Below are positions 1 through 9,475 of a stretch of 64,000 nt of DNA, one piece after another. The translations under genes and the position numbers were made by a program. The stretch is from Bacteroidota bacterium (lineage in GTDB: Bacteria; Bacteroidota; Ignavibacteria; Kryptoniales; JAKASW01): NCBI GenBank assembly GCA_021812985.1, contig JAKAMG010000007.1:55936-119935 (forward strand), in the 5' to 3' direction. Below the pieces are notes generated by a model. It saw only the letters and a list, made by a program, of their open reading frames with translations, did not search any database and was not told the origin of the DNA. Every line of letters starts with the position of its first letter. Position 1 is the stretch's first letter.

Positions 1-1
1 A

Positions 2-1018
2 AGGAACGCGCTTACGGATCTGATGGCGCGAACCAAGCTTAGAGGGCTGATACTTGATTTGAGGAACAACCCGGGCGGTCTCCTGGAGGCTGCCGTCAAT
101 ATTGCAGAGCTCTTCGTCCCGAAGGGAAGCGTCATTGTCATGACGAAGGGGAGAGATCCATCGTCAGACAGGAAATATGTTTCAGATCAGGACCCGATCG
201 CCCCGAACGTCCCACTGGCCGTACTTGTGAACGGCAATACCGCCAGCGCCAGCGAGATCGTTTCCGGCGCCCTGCAGGATCTCGATAGGGGGGTAGTTGT
301 GGGCACGAACACATTCGGAAAGGGATTAGTACAAACAATTCTTCCGCTCGACTATAATGCGCAGCTGAAGATTACGACGGCGCGCTATTACACCCCAAGC
401 GGCCGTTGCATACAGAAGATTAACTACGACCGGCGGCGGGACGGCGAGAGCGCTATAATTCCAGATAGCCTGAGGAAGGAATTCAGAACGGCGGACGGAA
501 GAGGCGTCTACGAGGCGGGCGGCATCACGCCGGATTCGATCGTGGTCGGTGAACATCATTCGAATTTTGTCCTGCAGCTGATGAGAGGTGGCTACTTCTT
601 TAACTATGCCACAGATTTCCGTTCGAAGCATGACTCTATCCCAGCCCACTTCACAGCAGGCAAGGAGGTGCTTGAAGACTTCAGGGACTACGCCAACAAG
701 AACGGATTCACTTACATATCCCGGCTGAGTCAGCTTATGGATGACGCTGAACAGATAGCGTCGAGCTCGAACTACGCTCCTTCCGTCCAGAAGGATGTTC
801 ACGACCTTGCGGATAAGATTGCCACCGAGGAGCGCGGTCTGTTCGAGAAGCACTCAGAAGAAATTTCACAGCTATTGACCGCCGAGATAGAGGGACGTTT
901 CGGTGGAGACTCGGCGCAGGTGAGAGCCGCACTCCGCTACGACAACCAGGCAAAAGTGGCTAGGGCGATGCTTGAAGACTCCCCGCTGTATCTGAGGGTG
1001 CTCGGTCTGGCTCATTGA
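2..1018 (+). CDS. C-terminal processing protease (S41 family), 5' end cut off by window edge
   Basis: This is the catalytic and C-terminal part of a carboxy-terminal (tail-specific) protease, a periplasmic serine protease. The reading frame is open to the first bases of the window, so the PDZ region and signal peptide lie upstream; the ATG at 23 is internal, because the conserved LDLRNNPGG motif follows it at once. Counting from that ATG, the catalytic Ser is S75 (in TASASE) and the Lys is K100 (FGKG). They are 25 residues apart, as in the Ser-Lys dyad of the family. After the S41 domain come about 170 residues rich in charged helices, as in many FCB homologues. It ends 54 bp before citrate synthase. 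Confidence 0.9.
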   Translation, partial: RNALTDLMARTKLRGLILDLRNNPGGLLEAAVNIAELFVPKGSVIVMTKGRDPSSDRKYVSDQDPIAPNVPLAVLVNGNTASASEIVSGALQDLDRGVVVGTNTFGKGLVQTILPLDYNAQLKITTARYYTPSGRCIQKINYDRRRDGESAIIPDSLRKEFRTADGRGVYEAGGITPDSIVVGEHHSNFVLQLMRGGYFFNYATDFRSKHDSIPAHFTAGKEVLEDFRDYANKNGFTYISRLSQLMDDAEQIASSSNYAPSVQKDVHDLADKIATEERGLFEKHSEEISQLLTAEIEGRFGGDSAQVRAALRYDNQAKVARAMLEDSPLYLRVLGLAH

Positions 1019-1040
1019 TTATCCCTGCAGTATCGGTTAA

Positions 1041-1057
1041 ATTTGATGCAATCAAAT
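1041..1057. promoter_or_regulatory. Perfect inverted repeat upstream of citrate synthase
   Basis: ATTTGAT-GCA-ATCAAAT is a perfect 7-3-7 inverted repeat in the 54-bp gap before gltA. It lies 16 bp ahead of the start codon, so it would overlap either the transcription start or the leader. It could be a repressor operator; the regulator is unknown. Confidence 0.4.
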
Positions 1058-1072
1058 AAGGATTCGATTTAA

Positions 1073-2218
1073 ATGTCTAACGCACCAACTGACACACAGT
1101 CTTCATTTTCAAAAGGACTCGATGGTATTGTAGCAGGACAATCGTCGATTTGCTTTATCGATGGACACAAGGGTGAACTTGTATATCGTGGCATAAACAT
1201 AGATGAACTCGCGGTCAATGCCAGCTTTGAAGAGGTCGTTTATCTCCTATGGCACGGCTCGCTGCCTAAGAAGGAAGAGCTGATAAAGCTTCAAAAGGAT
1301 CTCTCGGCTAACAGGAGTCTGCCCGAACAGGTGATTGCGTTCCTGAAATCGGTGCCGAAGAACTCCAATCCCATGGACGTTCTGCGCACGGCAGTCTCTC
1401 TGCTTGGCCTCTATGACGAAGAGGCTGGGGATAACTCGTTGGAGGCAAACTGGCGGAAAGCTCTCCGCCTCGTCGCGAAGTTCCCAACAATCGTCGCCAA
1501 CTTTCAGACTCTCAGGACGAGCGGGGATTACATAAGGCCCGATCAGTCCTTGGGGCACTCTGCTAACTTTCTATACATGATAAACGGCGTCGAGCCGGGC
1601 GAGATGGCTTCCAGAACATTTGACTGCGCGCTGGTTCTCCACGCCGATCACGAGTTCAACGCATCGACTTTTTCTGCGAGGGTCACGGCGGCCACGCTCT
1701 CGGACATTTATTCCGCGATGACTTCGGCGGTGGGGACTTTGAAGGGGTCTCTGCACGGCGGCGCAAACGAGAACGTGATGCAGATGCTCCTTGAGATAAA
1801 GACGCTTAACAACGTGGATGCTTATTTGCAGAAGCTATTCGCCGCGAAGAAGAAAGTTCCGGGTTTTGGCCACAGGGTGTACAGGGTCGAAGATCCGAGA
1901 GCCAAACACCTCAGGCAATTCTCGAAGAAGCTGGGGGAGACCATCGGAAACCTGAAATGGTTTGAGATGTCGGAGAAGATTGAAGAGTTCGTGAAGAGGG
2001 AAAAGTCGCTCGTTCCGAACGTCGATTTCTATTCCGCCTCTACCTACCATTACCTCGGGATACCGACTGACCTATTTACGCCAATCTTTGCCGTGAGCAG
2101 AATCGCAGGCTGGACGGCGCATGTCATGGAACAGTATTCGGACAACAGGCTGATAAGGCCGGTTTCAGAGTACGTCGGCCCTTCGGAAATCCACTATGTA
2201 TCGATAGAGAAAAGGTAA
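1073..2218 (+). CDS. gltA: Citrate synthase
   Basis: It condenses oxaloacetate and acetyl-CoA to citrate in the cytoplasm, the entry step of the TCA cycle. At 381 aa it has the length of short bacterial/archaeal citrate synthases. The catalytic triad is visible as H228 (LHGGANE), H267 (GFGHRVY) and D318 (NVDFYSA), and the HADHEFNASTF block is intact. The ATG at 1073 follows an A-rich leader with AAGGA about 11 bases upstream. Isocitrate dehydrogenase and aconitase lie within 5 kb, so the block can supply 2-oxoglutarate to the neighbouring glutamine synthetase. 2-Methylcitrate synthase is the only realistic alternative, and no prp genes are nearby. Confidence 0.93.
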   Translation: MSNAPTDTQSSFSKGLDGIVAGQSSICFIDGHKGELVYRGINIDELAVNASFEEVVYLLWHGSLPKKEELIKLQKDLSANRSLPEQVIAFLKSVPKNSNPMDVLRTAVSLLGLYDEEAGDNSLEANWRKALRLVAKFPTIVANFQTLRTSGDYIRPDQSLGHSANFLYMINGVEPGEMASRTFDCALVLHADHEFNASTFSARVTAATLSDIYSAMTSAVGTLKGSLHGGANENVMQMLLEIKTLNNVDAYLQKLFAAKKKVPGFGHRVYRVEDPRAKHLRQFSKKLGETIGNLKWFEMSEKIEEFVKREKSLVPNVDFYSASTYHYLGIPTDLFTPIFAVSRIAGWTAHVMEQYSDNRLIRPVSEYVGPSEIHYVSIEKR

Positions 2219-2317
2219 CGTCAGGGTCCGATTTTCAGGTTGGCAACAAACTCCCAAATAACGTCTACGGCGGAAGGGGCCTTTTGAGCATCTTCCGCTT
2301 CAGTTTTTTCAGATAAC

Positions 2318-2761
2318 ATGCACAAGGATATCTGTCCGTTCTGCAGAATAGTGGCCGGGGAGGCGAGCGCCGAAATATTGTATGAAAGCGACTCTACCAT
2401 CTCGTTCCTAGATATCAATCCGATCAATTACGGTCACGCCTTAGTGGTGTCAAAGGGACACTTCAGGGATTTCAGCGATCTCCCTGATGATGTTCTCTTG
2501 GACGCGACGCGGTCTCTCAAGGTTGTGTCAAGGGCAATTCTTGAGTCGATCCGTCCCGCGGGTTTCAATATTTTTAACAACAACGGGGCAGCCGCGGGGC
2601 AATCAGTTTTCCATTTCCATATTCACATCGCTCCCCGTTTCGAGGGAGATGGCATGAAGATAAGACCGCAGTTGAAAATTTATGAATCCCCTGAGCACAT
2701 GTCAGAATACGCGAAGGTCATTCGCGAAAAGATAAAAGTGAACGATAAATCAGGAGAATGA
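2318..2761 (+). CDS. HIT family (histidine triad) nucleotide-binding protein
   Basis: This is a small (147 aa) cytoplasmic histidine-triad hydrolase acting on nucleoside phosphoramidates or dinucleoside polyphosphates. The signature H99-F-H101-I-H103-I is complete, and the N-terminus has [10 protein letters not shown], the usual start of HINT/Fhit-like proteins with a possible CxxC zinc pair. The stop overlaps the start of icd in an ATGA, so the two are translationally coupled. No Shine-Dalgarno is obvious before 2318, but homologues begin with a similar D-x-CPFC segment, which supports this start. The substrate cannot be told from sequence. Confidence 0.88.
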   Translation: MHKDICPFCRIVAGEASAEILYESDSTISFLDINPINYGHALVVSKGHFRDFSDLPDDVLLDATRSLKVVSRAILESIRPAGFNIFNNNGAAAGQSVFHFHIHIAPRFEGDGMKIRPQLKIYESPEHMSEYAKVIREKIKVNDKSGE

Positions 2762-4020
2762 AAATGAATCCTTACGAAAGGCTGACACCTCCCGCAAAAG
2801 GGGAAAAGATTAAAGCCGTGGACGGGAAGCTTGTTGTTCCCGATAACCCAATAATACCTTTCATAGAAGGTGATGGCACAGGGCCGGATATCTGGCATGC
2901 GAGCAAGCTCGTTTTCGACGCGGCAGTCCAAAAAGCTTATGGCGGGAAGAGGAGCATAGAGTGGTTCGAAGTCTACGCGGGCGAAAAGGCGAACAAGGTT
3001 TACGGGAGGGACGTGTGGCTCCCCGATGATACGCTCAAGGCGATCAATGAATACATCGTTGCGATAAAGGGTCCGCTGACCACTCCGGTCGGAGGCGGGA
3101 TAAGGTCGTTGAACGTCGCGTTAAGGCAGATGCTCGATCTATACGTTTGCCTCCGGCCTGTCAGGTATTTCAGCGGGGTACCTTCTCCAGTGAAACATCC
3201 TGAGCTGATCGACATGGTGATTTTCAGAGAGAACACGGAAGACATATATGCCGGCATCGAATGGCGCGCGGGAACTGCCGAGGCAAAGAAAATCGTCAGC
3301 TGGCTGATCAACGAAATGGGAGTCAAGAAGGTGAGATTCCCTGAATCGTCAAGCATAGGCATCAAGCCCGTCTCGGAAGAGGGGACGAAGCGACTCGTTC
3401 GTGCCGCGATAAAATACGCGCTGGAGAGAAAAAGGAAGAGCGTCACGATCGTCCACAAAGGGAACATCATGAAGTACACTGAAGGCGGCTTCAGAGACTG
3501 GGGTTACGAAGTGGCGAAGTCGGAATTTCGGGACAGTGTTGTTACCTGGGATGAGGTCCAGCAGGGAGCCAAGGCAGACGGCAAGCTCCTGATAAAGGAT
3601 GCGATCGCCGATGCGTTCCTCCAGCAGATACTGACCAGGCCCGCCGAGTACGACGTCATCGCGACTCTAAATCTGAACGGAGATTATATTTCCGATGCGC
3701 TTGCCGCTCAGGTCGGCGGAATTGGAATAGCCCCCGGCGCGAACATCAACTACGCTAACGGGTACGCTGTATTCGAAGCGACGCATGGCACAGCTCCAAA
3801 GTACGCCAACCAGGACAAAGTCAATCCAGGTTCAGTCATACTGAGCGGTGTACTCATGTTTGAATACCTCGGTTGGAACGAGGTCGCGGACATGATCGTC
3901 GGAGGAATCGAGAAGGCTATCGGCTCGAAGGTCGTCACGTACGACTTCGCTCGGCTAATGGACGGCGCTAAGGAGGTCAAAACCTCCGAGTTCGGCTCGG
4001 CAATCGTGAAAAACATGTAA
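2758..4020 (+). CDS. icd: Isocitrate dehydrogenase, NADP-type
   Basis: It oxidatively decarboxylates isocitrate to 2-oxoglutarate. At 420 aa it matches the E. coli Icd class (416 aa). Visible are the nucleotide-site motif [10 protein letters not shown], the substrate-binding serine S117 (RSLNVALRQ, equivalent to E. coli Ser113 that AceK phosphorylates), [13 protein letters not shown], and [10 protein letters not shown]. No AceK kinase is seen in the window. The start overlaps the HIT gene by four bases, and a strong terminator follows about 40 bp after the stop. Coenzyme use as NADP is inferred from the overall class, not from a tested residue. Confidence 0.92.
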   Translation: MKMNPYERLTPPAKGEKIKAVDGKLVVPDNPIIPFIEGDGTGPDIWHASKLVFDAAVQKAYGGKRSIEWFEVYAGEKANKVYGRDVWLPDDTLKAINEYIVAIKGPLTTPVGGGIRSLNVALRQMLDLYVCLRPVRYFSGVPSPVKHPELIDMVIFRENTEDIYAGIEWRAGTAEAKKIVSWLINEMGVKKVRFPESSSIGIKPVSEEGTKRLVRAAIKYALERKRKSVTIVHKGNIMKYTEGGFRDWGYEVAKSEFRDSVVTWDEVQQGAKADGKLLIKDAIADAFLQQILTRPAEYDVIATLNLNGDYISDALAAQVGGIGIAPGANINYANGYAVFEATHGTAPKYANQDKVNPGSVILSGVLMFEYLGWNEVADMIVGGIEKAIGSKVVTYDFARLMDGAKEVKTSEFGSAIVKNM

Positions 4021-4059
4021 TTCGGCCGGTTGCGACGTAATACGGTAAGGAACCCACAG

Positions 4060-4087
4060 GGCGGCGGAAGCCGCCTTTTTTATTTTT
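4060..4087 (+). terminator. Rho-independent terminator after icd
   Basis: A 6-bp perfect GC stem (4060-4065 with 4070-4075) closes a GGAA tetraloop and is followed by TTTTTTATTTTT. It ends the gltA-HIT-icd transcript. Confidence 0.9.
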
Positions 4088-4091
4088 GCGC

Positions 4092-4148
4092 TTGACAAAT
4101 CGGTTTTAGTATTTTAACTTATTGCCATGAATTACTTAATTAAGTTAA
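4092..4148 (+). promoter_or_regulatory. Promoter and palindromic operator region of the Lrp-type gene
   Basis: TTGACA at 4092-4097 is a perfect -35. At 17 bp it is followed by a weak -10 (TAACTT, 4115-4120). Over and just downstream of it lie a perfect 12-bp palindrome ACTTAATTAAGT (4134-4145) and a longer inverted pair, TTAACTT (4114-4120) with AAGTTAA (4142-4148). A-T-rich palindromes of this kind are typical Lrp/AsnC sites, so autoregulation is likely. Confidence 0.6.
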
Positions 4149-4163
4149 ACTTAGGACGGCGAC

Positions 4164-4637
4164 ATGTTAATTGCTGAAAAGAAGCTCGACCCCATCGATC
4201 ACAGGCTTCTGGAGATACTGCAGAAAAACGCCAGGACTAAACTTAACGAGATGGCGCAGCAGCTTGGACTCACCATCCCGACTATATCGGAGCGAATTCA
4301 GAAACTCGAGGAAAGGGGATTTATAAAGGGGTACACCGCCATACTGGATGCGAAGCGTCTGGGCAAAGACATTACGGCCTTTATAACGGTGTCGATTGAT
4401 TCAAGTAAGCACTATCAGATGTTCATGGAGAGGGCGAGGGAAACCGAGGAGATACTCGAATGTCATTCCGTGACAGGGGAAGGGTCTCATCTCCTGAAGG
4501 TGCGCGCTGAAAATACCAATGCCCTGGAAAAACTCCTGTCGAGGATTCAGTCCTGGCCTGGAGTGCTCAGCACGAAGACTAGCGTCGTCCTTTCTACGAT
4601 TAAAGAGTCTACAATTTTGAAAACGCAACATAATTAA
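4164..4637 (+). CDS. Lrp/AsnC family transcriptional regulator
   Basis: This is a 157-aa DNA-binding regulator. The N-terminal winged helix-turn-helix is at about residues 7-60 (LDPIDHRLLEILQKNAR, then NEMAQQLGLTIPTISERI), followed by an effector-binding RAM/AsnC_ligand domain at about 70-150 (ITAFITVSID, CHSVTGEGSHLLKV). Such proteins form octamers and sense amino acids. It lies 15 bp upstream of glutamine synthetase in the same direction, so glnA is a likely target along with its own promoter. The ligand may be glutamine or another nitrogen signal; this is inference from context. Confidence 0.9.
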   Translation: MLIAEKKLDPIDHRLLEILQKNARTKLNEMAQQLGLTIPTISERIQKLEERGFIKGYTAILDAKRLGKDITAFITVSIDSSKHYQMFMERARETEEILECHSVTGEGSHLLKVRAENTNALEKLLSRIQSWPGVLSTKTSVVLSTIKESTILKTQHN

Positions 4638-4652
4638 TTCGAGGAGAAACAA

Positions 4653-6089
4653 ATGGCAAAAGGTGCCAGGTCAGCTTCTGAGATTGACAAGCTCCTGAAG
4701 TTCATCAAGGACAGCGGAGTTGAAATCGTTGATTTGAGATTTACCGATATTCCGGGACAATGGCAGCACTTCTCAATTCTTCCGGGCCAGTTGACGGCAG
4801 ATTCGTTTGATGAAGGTGTCGGCTTTGATGGCTCAAGCATTCGCGGATTCCAGGCGATTCAGGAAAGCGATATGGTACTGATCCCGGACGCGACGGAATA
4901 TTTCATAGACCCGTTCACTGCCCACAAGACCATCAACATTATTTGTGACGTGAAGGACCCCATAACCGGCGAACCTTACAGAAGAGACCCCCGTTACATC
5001 GCGCACAAGGCGGAAGCTTACGTGAAGTCCACGGGTCTGGCTGACGCAGCTTTCTTCGGACCTGAAGCGGAGTTCTTTATTTTTGACAACGTCCGTTTCA
5101 GTCAGACGATGAACAGTGGTTTTTACGAGGTCGATTCCGACGAAGGGATATGGAACAGCGCTAGCAACGATAAGAAGAACCTCGGTTACAGACCGCGCAG
5201 CAAAGAAGGCTACTTCCCGGTTGCCCCAGTCGACAGCCTCCAGGATATCCGTTCGGAGATGGTCCTCACGATGAAGCGTGTGGGCATAGACGTGGAAGTT
5301 CACCACCACGAGGTGGCGACGGCAGGACAGGCTGAAATCGACATGAGGTTTAACACGCTCACCAGGATGGCTGACAGTCTGATGACGTACAAGTACATCA
5401 CTAAGAACGTAGCGGCGAAGCATGGGAAGTCTGTGACATTCATGCCGAAGCCTCTCTTTGGTGATAACGGCTCCGGGATGCACGTCCACCAGAGTCTCTG
5501 GAAAGCCGGCAAGCCTCTCTTCTACGGAAACGGCTATGCCAACCTAAGCGAGATGGCGCTGTACTACATCGGCGGGCTCCTGAAGCACGCGGCCGCGCTC
5601 TGCGCGATCACCAACCCGACGACGAACTCCTACCACCGTCTGGTGCCTGGCTTCGAAGCACCGGTGAACCTCGCATACAGCCAGCGCAACAGGTCGGCTT
5701 CCGTAAGAATCCCGATGTACTCCAAGAGTCCGAAGGCGAAGCGCATTGAGTTCCGCGTTCCTGATCCTTCCACCAACCCGTACCTCGCGTTCCCGGCTCT
5801 CCTGATGGCAGGAATCGACGGTATCATCAACAAGATCGACCCGGGCGAGCCGCTAGATAAGGATATCTACGATCTCTCTCCGGAGGAACTGAGGAACGTT
5901 CCGTCGACTCCCGGCTCACTTGAAGAAGCACTCAAGGCGCTCGAGCGCGACCATGAGTTCCTCCTCCGTGGCGATGTTTTCAGTGAGGACCTTATCAACA
6001 CGTGGATAAAGTATAAGATGGCCAGCGAAGTGAAGCAGGTTGCCCTCAGGCCTCATCCTTACGAATTCATGCTTTACTACGATATCTGA
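4653..6089 (+). CDS. glnA: Glutamine synthetase, type I
   Basis: It makes glutamine from glutamate, ammonia and ATP; the enzyme is a cytoplasmic dodecamer. At 478 aa it is the GSI length. Visible are [13 protein letters not shown], the ATP-site [29 protein letters not shown], and [10 protein letters not shown]406 sits in DIYDLSPEE, matching the adenylylation loop (E. coli Tyr397 in NLYDLPPEE), so it is of the GSI-beta kind that GlnE can modify; no glnE is in the window. A GAGGAG ribosome site precedes the ATG. It is co-transcribed with, or just downstream of, the Lrp-type regulator and ends in a strong terminator. Confidence 0.95.
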   Translation: MAKGARSASEIDKLLKFIKDSGVEIVDLRFTDIPGQWQHFSILPGQLTADSFDEGVGFDGSSIRGFQAIQESDMVLIPDATEYFIDPFTAHKTINIICDVKDPITGEPYRRDPRYIAHKAEAYVKSTGLADAAFFGPEAEFFIFDNVRFSQTMNSGFYEVDSDEGIWNSASNDKKNLGYRPRSKEGYFPVAPVDSLQDIRSEMVLTMKRVGIDVEVHHHEVATAGQAEIDMRFNTLTRMADSLMTYKYITKNVAAKHGKSVTFMPKPLFGDNGSGMHVHQSLWKAGKPLFYGNGYANLSEMALYYIGGLLKHAAALCAITNPTTNSYHRLVPGFEAPVNLAYSQRNRSASVRIPMYSKSPKAKRIEFRVPDPSTNPYLAFPALLMAGIDGIINKIDPGEPLDKDIYDLSPEELRNVPSTPGSLEEALKALERDHEFLLRGDVFSEDLINTWIKYKMASEVKQVALRPHPYEFMLYYDI

Positions 6090-6117
6090 TCAGTTCTGGA
6101 AATATCAGCAGATTTAG

Positions 6118-6143
6118 AAGCCGCCTTCGGGCGGCTTTTTTTT
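6118..6143 (+). terminator. Rho-independent terminator after glnA
   Basis: AAGCCGCC-TTCG-GGCGGCTT forms an 8-bp perfect stem (6118-6125 with 6130-6137) with a UUCG tetraloop and runs into a T tract to 6143. Confidence 0.93.
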
Positions 6144-6218
6144 CCTCTTCATTGAACGGATTGGCCCGTTTCATTAGATTCTACCGGTTTTTATCGCAAA
6201 AAAATCGGAGTGATTCCA

Positions 6219-8927
6219 ATGGCCGCTGCTTCAAACTCATTTGACACGAAAAGAGATCTCAAGACCCAAAACTCTTCTTTCAAGATTTTTCATCTCCCAT
6301 CACTGAAATACCAGAACTTCAGCGTTGAAAAACTTCCTTTCTCGATCAGAATACTCCTGGAGAACATTCTGAGGCATGAGGACGGCAGGATAGTCACCGC
6401 CTCTGACGTTGAAGCTCTCCTGAAGTGGGACGGGAAGCATCTCCCCGAAAAGGAGATAGCCTTCATGCCTGCGAGAGTACTTCTCCAGGATTTTACCGGA
6501 GTTCCAGCGGTTGTGGACCTTGCGGCAATGAGAAGCGAAGTCAAGCGCCGGAATCTCAACACGGAAAAAATCAATCCGCTTATACCTTCTGAGCTTGTCA
6601 TAGATCATTCGGTTCAGGTCGACAAGTTCGGTTCTGACGATGCCTTCTTGTTCAATGCGGACCTCGAGTTCAAGAGGAACGTTGAACGCTACACCCTCCT
6701 CAGATGGGGTCAGAAGGCTTTCCGAAACTTCAACGTCGTGCCCCCCGACACGGGAATCGTACACCAGGTTAACCTGGAGTATCTGGCTCGTGTTATAGAG
6801 ACGCGTAATCAGAATGGCGAACTCAGAGCCTTTCCGGATTCGCTGGTTGGCACTGACTCGCACACTACTATGGTGAATGGTCTTGGTGTGTTTGGTTGGG
6901 GCGTGGGCGGAATCGAGGCAGAGGCGGTGATGCTCGGCCAACCCTATTTCATGCTTACCCCGGAAGTAATTGGCGTCAAGCTGACGGGAAAACTCCCAGA
7001 AGGGGCGACGGCCACAGATCTCGTCCTTACCGTCACGCAGGTGCTTCGGAAGAAAGGCGTCGTCGGAAAGATCGTCGAGTACTACGGCGCTGGAATGGGT
7101 GAGCTCAGCCTTCCTGATCGTGCCACGCTTAGCAACATGTCACCGGAATACGGCGCTACAATGGGATTCTTCCCGGTCGACGAGGAGACTCTGAAATACC
7201 TGAGGCTGACGGGTCGCTCAGACGAACAGGTGGGAGTGGTCGAAGCTTACTGCAAGGAGCAGGGACTTTTCTGGACGAAGGGTACGCCGGATCCTGTATA
7301 CAGCGACGTTGTGGAAATTGACATGTCGAAGATAGAGCCGAGCGTGGCTGGACCAAAGCGCCCGCAGGACAGGGTAGCTTTGAAAGACGTGAAAGCCTCA
7401 TTCGCAAAGTCTCTCGTCGCGCCTACTGCCGAACGAGGTTTTGGAGTGAAGGGCGAAGACACGGAAAAGAAAGTCACCGTTCGAAAGGGCGGCGAGAGCT
7501 TCGAACTGCGGAACGGTTCAGTCGTCATCGCGGCAATAACAAGCTGTACTAACACTTCAAACCCGAGCGTACTCGTCGCGGCGGGACTTCTGGCGAAGAA
7601 GGCCGTCGAGAAGTACGGACTGAAGCCAAAGCCCTGGGTAAAGACAAGCCTTGCTCCCGGATCACAGGTTGTGATGGACTACCTTGGCGACGCCGGACTG
7701 TTGAAGCCGCTTGAGGAGCTCCGCTTCAATCTTGTCGGCTATGGCTGCACGACCTGCATCGGTAACAGTGGTCCGCTCGACGAGGAAATATCATCTGCAA
7801 TAGAAAAGGGTAGTCTTGTCGCCGCCGCGGTGCTGAGCGGAAACAGGAACTTCGAGGGAAGGATAAACCCCAACGCGAAAGCTAGCTATCTCGCATCTCC
7901 GCCTCTCGTCGTGGCGTACGCATTGGCCGGACGCGTGGATTTCGACCCGATGACAGACCCCATAGGCAATGGAAGAGATGGAAAGCCGGTTTACCTCAGG
8001 GATATCTGGCCGGATCAGAAAGAAGTTGATGAGGTGTTGCGCAAGTCAATCCGTCCGGAGATGTATCGTTCGCGCTATGCCGGCGTTTTCGATGGCGACC
8101 AGCGTTGGCAGGGCCTGAACGTTCCGCAGGGAAGCAGTTACAACTGGGATTCGACCTCAACTTACATACAGGAGCCTCCTTTCTTCCAGAATCTCCCGCT
8201 CGAACCGGCGCCGCTGAAAGATATCGAAGGGGCCAGAGTCCTCGCGCTTCTCGGAGATTCGGTGACGACCGATCACATTTCGCCCGCGGGATCAATACAG
8301 GCAAACAGTCCCGCCGGAAAGTATCTGGTTGAGCACGGCGTACAGCCGAAAGACTTCAACTCATACGGCGCACGCCGCGGAAATCACGAGGTCATGGTAC
8401 GCGGCACATTCGCGAATATCCGTCTCAAGAATCTCCTTCTTCCAGGCACCGAAGGAACCTGGACGCTTCATCTGCCGGATGGTGAGAAGATGTGGATCTA
8501 CGACGCTTCAATGAAGTACCAGGCTGAGAAGACGCCTCTTCTTGTTATTGCCGGAAAAGAATATGGGAGTGGAAGCTCTCGCGACTGGGCGGCCAAAGGT
8601 ACCCTTTTGCTCGGCATCAAGGTGGTCATAGCGGAGAGCTACGAGAGGATTCACCGCAGTAACCTGGTTGGGTTGGGCGTTCTCCCGCTTCAGTTCAAGG
8701 AAGGGGAAAACGCGACGACGCTCGGACTGACTGGAAAAGAGAAGTATGCAGTTTCAGGAATCGCTGACAGTCTGACACCTCACAAGAAGCTGACGGTTAC
8801 AGCGACCTCGGATTCAGGTAAAACGACACGTTTTGAGGCGATTGCGCGTCTCGATAGCCACGTGGATGTCGAGTACTATAAGAACGGCGGGATACTCCAG
8901 ACGGTCCTCCGCCAGATGTTGAAGTAA
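6219..8927 (+). CDS. acnA: Aconitate hydratase (AcnA type)
   Basis: This [4Fe-4S] enzyme isomerises citrate to isocitrate and links gltA and icd in this block. It is 902 aa, the length of bacterial AcnA/IRP1-type enzymes. Cluster ligands are C443 ([10 protein letters not shown]), C510 and C513 ([11 protein letters not shown]). [21 protein letters not shown] and the C-terminal swivel motif [16 protein letters not shown] are complete. A GTG at 6210 is in frame, but the ATG at 6219 has GGAGTGA eight bases upstream and is preferred. The gene stands alone between two terminators. As in other AcnA proteins, a moonlighting RNA-binding role of the apo form is possible but not visible. Confidence 0.94.
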   Translation: MAAASNSFDTKRDLKTQNSSFKIFHLPSLKYQNFSVEKLPFSIRILLENILRHEDGRIVTASDVEALLKWDGKHLPEKEIAFMPARVLLQDFTGVPAVVDLAAMRSEVKRRNLNTEKINPLIPSELVIDHSVQVDKFGSDDAFLFNADLEFKRNVERYTLLRWGQKAFRNFNVVPPDTGIVHQVNLEYLARVIETRNQNGELRAFPDSLVGTDSHTTMVNGLGVFGWGVGGIEAEAVMLGQPYFMLTPEVIGVKLTGKLPEGATATDLVLTVTQVLRKKGVVGKIVEYYGAGMGELSLPDRATLSNMSPEYGATMGFFPVDEETLKYLRLTGRSDEQVGVVEAYCKEQGLFWTKGTPDPVYSDVVEIDMSKIEPSVAGPKRPQDRVALKDVKASFAKSLVAPTAERGFGVKGEDTEKKVTVRKGGESFELRNGSVVIAAITSCTNTSNPSVLVAAGLLAKKAVEKYGLKPKPWVKTSLAPGSQVVMDYLGDAGLLKPLEELRFNLVGYGCTTCIGNSGPLDEEISSAIEKGSLVAAAVLSGNRNFEGRINPNAKASYLASPPLVVAYALAGRVDFDPMTDPIGNGRDGKPVYLRDIWPDQKEVDEVLRKSIRPEMYRSRYAGVFDGDQRWQGLNVPQGSSYNWDSTSTYIQEPPFFQNLPLEPAPLKDIEGARVLALLGDSVTTDHISPAGSIQANSPAGKYLVEHGVQPKDFNSYGARRGNHEVMVRGTFANIRLKNLLLPGTEGTWTLHLPDGEKMWIYDASMKYQAEKTPLLVIAGKEYGSGSSRDWAAKGTLLLGIKVVIAESYERIHRSNLVGLGVLPLQFKEGENATTLGLTGKEKYAVSGIADSLTPHKKLTVTATSDSGKTTRFEAIARLDSHVDVEYYKNGGILQTVLRQMLK

Positions 8928-8952
8928 CTGACCATTTCAAGTTTGAAAGCTG

Positions 8953-8991
8953 CCGCCTATGACGAAATTTGGAAGTTATAGGCGGTTTTTA
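8953..8991 (+). terminator. Terminator after acnA
   Basis: CCGCCTAT (8953-8960) pairs with ATAGGCGG (8978-8985) around a 17-nt loop and is followed by TTTTT. Confidence 0.8.
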
Positions 8992-9018
8992 TAGATTTAT
9001 TGCAGAACAGGAGAAAAA

Positions 9019-9240
9019 ATGAGAAGTGGAATTCATCCCAAATATCATAATGTGACAGTAACTTGCGTGTGTGGCAATACATTCCAGACGCGTTCAACCG
9101 AGCCTGGACAGTTTCTTAAAGTTGAAATTTGTTCAAGCTGTCACCCGTTTTTTACGGGAAAGCAGAAGCTGATCGATTCGGCGGGGCGAGTTGAGAAGTT
9201 CATGCAGAAATATGGAAAGAAGCAGAAGACAGGGGCGTAA
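9019..9240 (+). CDS. rpmE: 50S ribosomal protein L31
   Basis: This 73-aa ribosomal protein starts [16 protein letters not shown], typical of L31. It is the zinc-binding (C+) form, with cysteines in CVC near residue 16 and CSSC near residue 37. C+ L31 can be replaced by a C- paralogue under zinc starvation; none is seen here. An AGGAG ribosome site precedes the ATG at 9019. It is followed by an unusual structured intergenic segment rather than an immediate gene. Confidence 0.95.
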   Translation: MRSGIHPKYHNVTVTCVCGNTFQTRSTEPGQFLKVEICSSCHPFFTGKQKLIDSAGRVEKFMQKYGKKQKTGA

Positions 9241-9259
9241 TACTCCCTTTTCTTAAACC

Positions 9260-9460
9260 GTAGTCCTTGGGTTACTGGTCCGGGGACGAGAGGTGCTTGG
9301 GTTTGTAACCTGGGGCCTCCATAACACCCGGGCCTCTTTCCAAATAGATTTCCGGCTGGCCACGTGCAAGCAGTTGATCTGATAAGGCCGCCGAAGCAAT
9401 GTTGTAGTACACCGGGCATGTAATTGCTTCGACGGAAGTAAGACCGCAGCAAACGAAAAT
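9260..9460 (+). ncRNA. Candidate structured RNA or leader between rpmE and rsmB
   Basis: The 235-bp gap has no credible protein but folds well on paper. Helix A is 9290-9293/9333-9336 plus 9296-9301/9327-9332 (two U-G pairs, one 2-nt bulge). Helix B is 9353-9356 and 9358-9361 with 9386-9389 and 9390-9393 (8 bp, one bulged T). Helix C is a perfect 9-bp pair, 9392-9400 with 9423-9431. The ends (GTTACTGGTC near 9271 and GACCGCAGCAAAC near 9442) could close the molecule. The layout of a long irregular rod would suit 6S RNA, but I see no decisive family motif. It could instead be a leader of rsmB. The strand is assumed. Confidence 0.35.
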
Positions 9461-9475
9461 TTAAGGGGTGCAGTG

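Noticed and set aside
4833..5489. 218-codon open frame antisense to glnA
   Set aside because: It is a by-product of codon bias in a highly conserved gene; the translated sequence has no motif, signal or ribosome site.
9260..9400. SRP RNA or RNase P RNA between rpmE and rsmB
   Set aside because: The GGTCCGG found at 9278 is not followed by the GGAA/AAGGAAGCA apical motif of SRP RNA, and the RNase P GAGGAAAGTCC and ACAGAA blocks are absent.
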